From the NCBI GenBank assembly GCA_937891445.1, contig CALAFV010000264.1:1-6326 (forward strand): a DNA stretch of 6,326 nt. The letters run 5' to 3'. A model generated the notes under the pieces. It was not told where the DNA came from, did no database searches, and worked only from the letters and a program-made list of their open reading frames with translations. Positions 1 through 4,419 of this stretch are shown here, piece by piece (position 1 is the first letter of the stretch; each line of letters opens with the position of its first letter). A program made the translations under genes and the position numbers. The DNA comes from an uncultured Phycisphaerales bacterium (GTDB lineage Bacteria > Planctomycetota > Phycisphaerae > Phycisphaerales > UBA1924).

Positions 1-1
1 C

Positions 2-1483
2 CTGTCGATCGACCCCCTGTACTACGTTGACAAGCCGCTGATCCACGTGAACTACCTGCCGCTTCGGGAGGCGCTGATCGAGCGCGGCGTGCTGGAGTTC
101 CCGCCCGCGCTGACGGCCTCGCTCCCGCCGCAGCAGGCGGCGCGGCTCGTCGAACTCAACGCCCGCTTCGCGACGGCGGAGCAGCGCGAGTGGTGGAAGC
201 GGATCGGGCGGCTGCCCCCGCTGGTGATCGACACGCACATCGACAGCCTCGAGCAGCGGCACGGCTTCGAGGACTCGTTCCGGCGCGGCTTCCGGGACGT
301 CCGCGAGGGGATGTCGCTCCTTGTGCACGGGTGGCGCAACCTGGCGATGGTCGCCCCGGAGTCGGCCGACCAGCCGTGGCGGCACCTGGCGACCCTGCCG
401 CCGGATTCGCCCGCGGGCGCGGCGCTGGCCGACCTGGCCGCGGCGTGGCGTGCGGCCGACGCGGCGAGGGTCAACGCGGCGGTGCGGACGCTGGCGGCGG
501 AACTGCCGAAGATCAACGCCGAGCGGTACCCCCCCGGCGGCGCGATGGGCCGGCGCGGGCTTGAACTGGCGTACAACACCGTCAAGCCCTTTGAGTGGGG
601 GTACTGGCTCTATTGCCTGTCGCTGGTCACGCTCCTGCTGGCCTTCGGCACGGGGCGGCGGTGGCTGCGAGCGACGGGGACGGCGCTGCTGATCGGCGCG
701 GTGCTCATGCACGCGGGCGGCTTCGCCGCGCGGTGCGTGCTCGCCGAGCGGTTCGCGATCCAGAATCAGTTCGAGTCGATGACCGGGCTGAGCCTCTTCG
801 CGACGCTCGTGGGGCTGGGGATCATGCTCGCGCGGCGGCAGTACCTCTTCGGGGCCGCGGCGGCGGGCGTGGGGTTCATGATCCTGATCACCGCGACGCA
901 GGCGGGGATCCCCGGCGTGAGCATCGAGCGCGAGGCGGCGATCCTCAACACCTCCGTGCTGCTGAAGTACCACGTGACGACGGTGCTGGTCTCCTACGGG
1001 CTGATCGCGCTGGGCTTCATCATCAGCCTGTTCTACCTCGGGACGTACTACGGGGCGCGGCTGCGCGGGGCCGGCGCTGCGCCGGCGGGCGCCGGCGAGG
1101 CGGAATCAGGAATGCTCGACGTCTCGGCGACGGCGCTGGGGCTCGACGAGAATGCGCCCAAGGGCGTGCAGCGCGTGCTGGCGGACCTGGACTCGGCGAC
1201 GATGATCGTGCTCCAACTCGCCTTCTGGACGCTGGGCGTCGGGATCCTGCTGGGCGCGTGGTGGGCGGACCACTCCTGGGGCCGCTGGTGGGCGTTCGAC
1301 CCCAAGGAAACCTGGGCGCTGATCACGTGGATCGTGTACCTGATCGTGATGCACCTGCGCTTCGCCACCGACCGCAACCGCGCGCTGATCACGGCGTGGC
1401 TGAGCATCGTCGGCTTCGGCGTGATGCTCTTCACGTACTTCGGCGTGAACCTGCTGCTCCCGGGGTTGCATGCGTACGCGTAA
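2..1483 (+). CDS. ccsA: Cytochrome c biogenesis protein CcsA/ResC (probably CcsBA-type), 5'-truncated
   Basis: This is the membrane heme-handling subunit of system II cytochrome c maturation, which delivers heme to apocytochromes c outside the cytoplasmic membrane. The reading frame is open from the left edge, so the GTG at 47 is unlikely to be the start; 493 residues are visible. Numbering residues from 47, about 180 hydrophilic residues come first, then a YNTVKPF linker near 176-182, then about eight membrane segments (roughly 186-203, 207-228, 244-260, 265-286, 310-333, 388-405, 424-440, 447-472). The tryptophan-rich WWD signature is clear: WGRWWAFDPKETW at 411-423. Likely heme-ligand histidines are H309 (KYHVT) and H436 (VMHLRF). 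The C-terminal FGVNLLLPGLHAYA is typical of the family. From memory, the soluble part plus YN-x-x-x-PF linker resembles Bacteroidetes and planctomycete CcsBA fusions, so a ResB-like half may lie upstream. The family call is firm; the fusion is inference. Confidence 0.95.
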   Translation: MSIDPLYYVDKPLIHVNYLPLREALIERGVLEFPPALTASLPPQQAARLVELNARFATAEQREWWKRIGRLPPLVIDTHIDSLEQRHGFEDSFRRGFRDVREGMSLLVHGWRNLAMVAPESADQPWRHLATLPPDSPAGAALADLAAAWRAADAARVNAAVRTLAAELPKINAERYPPGGAMGRRGLELAYNTVKPFEWGYWLYCLSLVTLLLAFGTGRRWLRATGTALLIGAVLMHAGGFAARCVLAERFAIQNQFESMTGLSLFATLVGLGIMLARRQYLFGAAAAGVGFMILITATQAGIPGVSIEREAAILNTSVLLKYHVTTVLVSYGLIALGFIISLFYLGTYYGARLRGAGAAPAGAGEAESGMLDVSATALGLDENAPKGVQRVLADLDSATMIVLQLAFWTLGVGILLGAWWADHSWGRWWAFDPKETWALITWIVYLIVMHLRFATDRNRALITAWLSIVGFGVMLFTYFGVNLLLPGLHAYA

Positions 1484-1549
1484 GGAAGAGGGAAAGAGGA
1501 AGCGGGAAACAGGAAGCAGCGGGAAGCGAGCGGCGGGAAGCGCGGAGCA
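1484..1549 (+). repeat. Purine-rich imperfect ~14-base direct repeats in the spacer after ccsA
   Basis: The stretch right after the ccsA stop is almost all G and A on the + strand and is built on a GGAAG core. That core occurs at 1484, 1498, 1512, 1522 and 1536, so successive copies are 14, 14, 10 and 14 bases apart. The first two 14-base units, starting at 1484 and 1498, match at 12 of 14 positions; later copies have drifted. The bias stops near 1550, close to a possible start of the next gene. The translated version of this stretch is a Lys/Arg/Glu/Gly string with no family similarity, so I read it as non-coding spacer. Its function is unknown. Confidence 0.6.
1544..1547 (+). promoter_or_regulatory. 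Candidate Shine-Dalgarno (GGAG) for the glycosylase GTG start
   Basis: GGAG lies nine bases upstream of an in-frame GTG at 1557. It supports starting the glycosylase there rather than at the ATG at 1470, which overlaps ccsA by 14 bases and has no good ribosome binding site. The surrounding purine tract contains several similar GGA motifs, so the support is moderate. Confidence 0.45.
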
Positions 1550-1556
1550 GGTCCGC

Positions 1557-2234
1557 GTGCTCGCGCCGGCCCGCGACCGTGCGCCTGCGGCTCCCGCCTC
1601 CTCCTCTCGCCGACTGACCCGCAACGACCTTTCGCTCGGCCCTGCGGAGTTGGCGCAGTTTCTCATCGGCCGGCGGCTGGTCCGCGTGCTCCCCTCCGGT
1701 GAGCGGCTCAGCGGCCTCATCGTCGAGACCGAGGCGTACCTCGGCGTACCCGACCGTGCGGCGCACTCCTACGGCGGCCGCCGCACGCCCCGGACCGAGC
1801 CGATGTTCGGCCCGCCCGGCACCGCGTACGTCTACTTCACCTACGGCATGCACCACTGCATGAACGTCGCCGCGGCCCCGGAAGGCGACCCGGTCGCGGT
1901 GCTGCTGCGGGCGCTGGAGCCGCAGGAGGGGCTGGAGACGATGGCCCGCCACCGCGCCGGCAAGCCCGGGAAGGGCGGCCGAGCGCCGGCCATGCGCCCC
2001 GAGGATCTCTGCTCCGGACCCGGAAAACTCTGCCAGGCCCTGGCGGTGGATCGATCTTTCTCGGGCGTCGATCTGACCACGAGCCCGGACCTCTTCCTTG
2101 AGGAAGGCGCCGGGCCGACGCCGCCGGAGCGCTTGGTGAACACCCCGCGGATCGGCGTGGCGTACGCGGGGGAGTGGGCGGCGATGCCGCTGCGGTGGTA
2201 TCTGGAGGGGTCGCCGCACGTCAGCCGGCCGTAG
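1557..2234 (+). CDS. DNA-3-methyladenine glycosylase, AAG/MPG family
   Basis: This base-excision repair enzyme cuts the N-glycosidic bond of alkylated or deaminated purines such as 3-methyladenine, 7-methylguanine and hypoxanthine. Numbering from the upstream ATG at 1470, the family motifs are IVETEAYLG (84-92), HSYGG (99-103), RTEPMFGPPGTAYVY (108-122), YGMHHCMNV (125-133), VLLRALEP, LCSGPGKLCQAL and the C-terminal AGEWAAMPLRWYLEGSPHVS. By alignment to human AAG, E88 is the catalytic glutamate (E125), Y90 and H99 match Y127 and H136, Y125 is the intercalating tyrosine (Y162), and N132 matches N169; all are kept. The ATG at 1470 would add 29 residues from the purine repeat, so I prefer the GTG at 1557 (225 residues). 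That still leaves a low-complexity leader, because family similarity begins near the LTRNDL at 1614. Translational coupling to ccsA through the 1470 ATG cannot be excluded. Function is confident; the start is not. Confidence 0.93.
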   Translation: MLAPARDRAPAAPASSSRRLTRNDLSLGPAELAQFLIGRRLVRVLPSGERLSGLIVETEAYLGVPDRAAHSYGGRRTPRTEPMFGPPGTAYVYFTYGMHHCMNVAAAPEGDPVAVLLRALEPQEGLETMARHRAGKPGKGGRAPAMRPEDLCSGPGKLCQALAVDRSFSGVDLTTSPDLFLEEGAGPTPPERLVNTPRIGVAYAGEWAAMPLRWYLEGSPHVSRP

Positions 2235-2253
2235 GCCGGAGCCCGGAACCGGC

Positions 2254-2274
2254 AGGTCCAAGGGGCCTCGGTTT
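2254..2274 (+). terminator. Weak hairpin after the glycosylase gene, possible terminator
   Basis: AGGTCC (2254-2259) can pair with GGGCCT (2263-2268), including one G-T wobble, across a three-base loop; CGGTTTCT follows. It lies 20 bases after the glycosylase stop and before the candidate promoter of the next gene, so the location fits. The stem is short and the T-run has only three bases, so this is a weak call. Confidence 0.25.
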
Positions 2275-2307
2275 CTCCACTTTCACGTTTCCCGGGACCC
2301 GCCGGCA

Positions 2308-2336
2308 CTTTGCGGCGTATGAATCCGGGCTAAAGT
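2308..2336 (+). promoter_or_regulatory. Candidate promoter for the Minf_1886-like gene
   Basis: TAAAGT at 2331-2336 is a good -10 candidate (four of six bases match TATAAT). It stands out as an A/T-rich island in G+C-rich DNA. Upstream, CTTTGC (2308-2313) or TTGCGG (2310-2315) could be a -35 element, with spacers of 17 or 15 bases; both fit the consensus poorly. Transcription starting near 2343 would give a leader of about 64 bases. The call rests on composition and position in the 172-base gap. Confidence 0.45.
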
Positions 2337-2391
2337 AGGGTTCACGGGGCGACCCCAGGGCGATCCCGTCCGCCGGTCGCCGCAACGTTCC

Positions 2392-2397
2392 AAGGAG
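2392..2397 (+). promoter_or_regulatory. Shine-Dalgarno AAGGAG that fixes the GTG start at 2407
   Basis: AAGGAG matches the anti-Shine-Dalgarno strongly. It touches the in-frame TTG at 2398, too close for initiation there, and is nine bases from the GTG at 2407. It therefore favours the shorter 133-residue product. Confidence 0.75.
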
Positions 2398-2406
2398 TTG
2401 AGCGAC

Positions 2407-2808
2407 GTGAGCAAGCAGATCCAGGTCGATTGGGACGCCGTCCGCCTGCGGGCCCGTCAGTTCCCGCAGGAGGCGTACCAGTTTGTGCGTGAAGGCCTGG
2501 CGCACACCGTCAAGATGGTCCACGGGAAACTCCCCGACACCCCCATCGATCCGTCCGATGAGAGCCGCCACGTCTCCGGGCAGCAGCTCTGCATGGGCCT
2601 GAAGGATCTGGCGGTGCTGAAGTACGGCTTGCTCGCCCGCACGGTGCTCAACCACTGGGGCATCCGCAGCACGGCGGACTTCGGGACCCTGGTGTACTCC
2701 CTGATCGACCGGGGGGAACTGCGCTCCAGTTCGCGCGACAGCATCGAGGACTTCAAGGACGTCTTCGACTTCGCCGACGCGTTCCCGACGGCCATCACCT
2801 CGTCCTGA
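2407..2808 (+). CDS. Conserved hypothetical protein, Minf_1886-like family
   Basis: This is a small, probably cytoplasmic protein of 133 residues with no signal peptide or membrane segment. Its pattern matches what I recall as the Minf_1886 family, a group of uncharacterised proteins from Planctomycetes, Verrucomicrobia and relatives. The visible hallmarks are QEAYQFVREGLAHTV near the N-terminus, HVSGQQLCMGLKDLA in the middle, then ARTVLNHWGIRSTADFG, VYSLIDRGEL and a closing acidic, aromatic SIEDFKDVFDFADAF. The likely fold is mostly helical, judged from the spacing of hydrophobic residues. No catalytic motif is evident and I assign no function. The GTG start is chosen from the AAGGAG nine bases upstream; starting at the TTG at 2398 would add three residues. 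It has its own candidate promoter and is 60 bases from the downstream transporter gene. Family recognition is from memory, without a search. Confidence 0.8.
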   Translation: MSKQIQVDWDAVRLRARQFPQEAYQFVREGLAHTVKMVHGKLPDTPIDPSDESRHVSGQQLCMGLKDLAVLKYGLLARTVLNHWGIRSTADFGTLVYSLIDRGELRSSSRDSIEDFKDVFDFADAFPTAITSS

Positions 2809-2855
2809 CGACGGCCGCCGCCGGCCCTGACCCGGCGCGCGGACCCGCTTTCGGG

Positions 2856-2861
2856 TACCCT
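2856..2861 (+). promoter_or_regulatory. TACCCT -10-like element seven bases before the transporter ATG (possible leaderless start)
   Basis: TACCCT fits the TANNNT -10 pattern and ends seven bases before the ATG at 2869, the spacing expected for a leaderless mRNA. No Shine-Dalgarno is visible before this ATG. The element overlaps a small inverted repeat (ACCCG at 2843-2847, CGGGT at 2852-2856) and the palindrome GGGTACCC at 2853-2860, which might be a regulator site or chance in G+C-rich sequence. Confidence 0.35.
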
Positions 2862-2868
2862 GCCGCTT

Positions 2869-4281
2869 ATGCAGCAGCCCGCGCCGCCGGCCCAGCCCGC
2901 TGATCCGCCTGGGCCGCCGCCACCGCCTGATTCGCTCCCGCCGGTGCTCCAGCCCCCCGCGCGGCCGACGCCGGAGTGGGCCCGTGTGCACCTGTTCCAG
3001 ATCCAGTGGGTCCGCGACCTGACGGTCATCGCGCTGATCGTCGGCATCGTCTACCTCGGCTACCGGCTGAGCATCGTCACGGTGCCGATCCTGCTGGCGC
3101 TGCTGCTGGCGTACCTGTTCGAGCCGCTGATCCGGACGATCACGCGGACGGGGCACATCTCGCGGCAGTTCGCCGCGGCGTCGATCATCGTGGCCGCGGG
3201 GGGGCTGATCGTGGCGCCGACGATCGTCGGGGTGGGCTTCGCGGCGGTGCAGGGGGCCCAGTACGCGTCGGGCCTGGCGCGAGAGATCGGGCGGCTGCGG
3301 GCATCGCTGGATGACCCGCAGAACGACGCCAAGCGGCAGGCCGTGCCCGAGGGGGCGTGGCGGCGGATCCGCGACGCCATCGTCGAACTGGAGACGCCCG
3401 AGGAACTGCTGGCGTGGGAGCCCCCGAAAACGAACGTGCCGATCGTCTACCCCCCACCGCCGCCGATGCCGCCGCGGCCAGCGCCGCCGGAGCCGGACGA
3501 ACTCGCGGGGCTGATCCGCTTCGTTGCGGGGTGGATCGAGACCAACGCGGCAGACCTGGCCAAGCGAGCCCTGGGCACGGGGGCTTCGGCCGTCGGCGCA
3601 GCGGTCAGCACGATCGCCAACATCGGCGTGCTGATCTTCACCGGCGTGCTGACCGCGTTCTTTTTCTTCTTCTTCTCGACGGGGTGGGGACAGGTGCTGA
3701 AGTTCTGGGAAGGGTTGGTTCCCGAACGCAAGAAGGGTCTGGTGCTCGATCTGGTCCGGAAGATGGACCGCGTCATCGCGGGCTTCGTGCGCGGGCGGCT
3801 GACGATCGTCGGCATCCTGATCATCTACGGGACGCTCTCGTACTGGCTCATCGGCGTGCCGGTGCCGCTGATCGTCGGGCCGATCTACGGGCTGTTCTTC
3901 CTGGTGCCGTATTTGGCGGGCGTGGCCGTGCCGGTGGCGATGCTGCTGATGTGGCTCGAGCCGGTCAGCGTCGGGTGGCAAACGCAGTGGTGGTGGGTGC
4001 TGCTGGCGCCGATCGCCGTGCACCTGGGGGCGCAGTTGCTGGACGACTGGATCCTCAGCCCGATCATCCAGGGCAAGAGCACGGACATGGACACGCCGAC
4101 GATCCTGTTCGCGTCGATCGCGGGCGGGGCGCTGGCGGGCGTGTACGGGTTGCTGCTGGCAATCCCGGCGGCGGCGTGCGTGAAGATCCTGATCAAGGAA
4201 CTGGTCTGGCCGCGGGTGCAGGCGTACCTGGAGGGAAGAGCGCCCGACATTCTGCCGATCGAAGGGCGGCGGACCCCGTAA
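2869..4281 (+). CDS. AI-2E family transporter (PerM/YdiK-like membrane protein)
   Basis: This 470-residue integral membrane protein belongs to the AI-2E transporter family (Pfam PF01594 from memory). Members have been linked to autoinducer-2 export, Na+/H+ exchange and other roles, so the substrate cannot be named here. The N-terminus (about 1-40) is cytosolic-looking and rich in proline and alanine. Hydrophobic segments follow at about 51-65, 68-84, 103-124, 245-269, 309-324, 326-347, 348-363, 374-390 and 411-441. Family signatures are the VPILLALLLAYLFEPLI segment (71-87), the FFLVPYLAGVAVPVAMLL segment (343-360), LDDWILSPIIQGKS (390-403) and AGGALAGVYGLLLAIPAA (417-434). The soluble region between the third and fourth segments (about 125-244) carries the proline string PPPPPMPPRPAPPEP at 194-208. 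Six phenylalanines in a row occur at 264-269. The start is the ATG at 2869, with no Shine-Dalgarno. Family is confident; function is open. Confidence 0.92.
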   Translation: MQQPAPPAQPADPPGPPPPPDSLPPVLQPPARPTPEWARVHLFQIQWVRDLTVIALIVGIVYLGYRLSIVTVPILLALLLAYLFEPLIRTITRTGHISRQFAAASIIVAAGGLIVAPTIVGVGFAAVQGAQYASGLAREIGRLRASLDDPQNDAKRQAVPEGAWRRIRDAIVELETPEELLAWEPPKTNVPIVYPPPPPMPPRPAPPEPDELAGLIRFVAGWIETNAADLAKRALGTGASAVGAAVSTIANIGVLIFTGVLTAFFFFFFSTGWGQVLKFWEGLVPERKKGLVLDLVRKMDRVIAGFVRGRLTIVGILIIYGTLSYWLIGVPVPLIVGPIYGLFFLVPYLAGVAVPVAMLLMWLEPVSVGWQTQWWWVLLAPIAVHLGAQLLDDWILSPIIQGKSTDMDTPTILFASIAGGALAGVYGLLLAIPAAACVKILIKELVWPRVQAYLEGRAPDILPIEGRRTP

Positions 4282-4419
4282 CCTGCGGCTCATTTCTCGG
4301 ACGTCCCGGAGCCGGCATATCCGCACCCGCCGTCGCCTCGCCGGAGTCGCTCACGCTGGTCGCCGGCGGTCAATGGAGTATCGTTGGGTGGCAAAACCAC
4401 CCCATCCGGAGGCAGAACG
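4282..4419 (+). other. Intergenic region between the transporter and the secreted-protein gene
   Basis: These 138 bases hold no gene I can support, and no hairpin followed by a T-run was found after the transporter stop. The only promoter-like hint is TATCGT at 4379-4384, with CTGGTC (4356-4361) seventeen bases upstream; both match the consensus poorly. The last part carries the Shine-Dalgarno of the next gene. Confidence 0.5.
4408..4412 (+). promoter_or_regulatory. Shine-Dalgarno GGAGG that fixes a TTG start at 4420
   Basis: GGAGG lies seven bases upstream of the TTG at 4420, ideal spacing. The frame is open further upstream, but only from 4420 does translation give a clean signal peptide. 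This site decides the start. Confidence 0.8.

Noticed and set aside
595..1617. A 340-residue + strand frame overlapping ccsA
   Set aside because: It consists of Arg/Ala/Gly-rich low-complexity sequence, and ccsA in the other frame holds the WWD motif and membrane segments.
2235..2253. GCCGG...CCGGC inverted repeat just after the glycosylase stop as a terminator
   Set aside because: It has only five pairs with a nine-base loop and no T-run; such repeats are expected by chance in this composition.
3658..3675. Run of TTC/TTT codons as a possible slippage or frameshift site
   Set aside because: The six phenylalanines fall inside a membrane segment where they fit, and the frame continues with family motifs on both sides.
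2221..4326. A 701-residue open frame on the - strand opposite the Minf_1886-like and transporter genes
   Set aside because: Its translation is dominated by Arg, Asp, His, Gln and Pro with no hydrophobic core. This is the usual antisense shadow of G+C-rich codons; the + strand genes here have clear family motifs.
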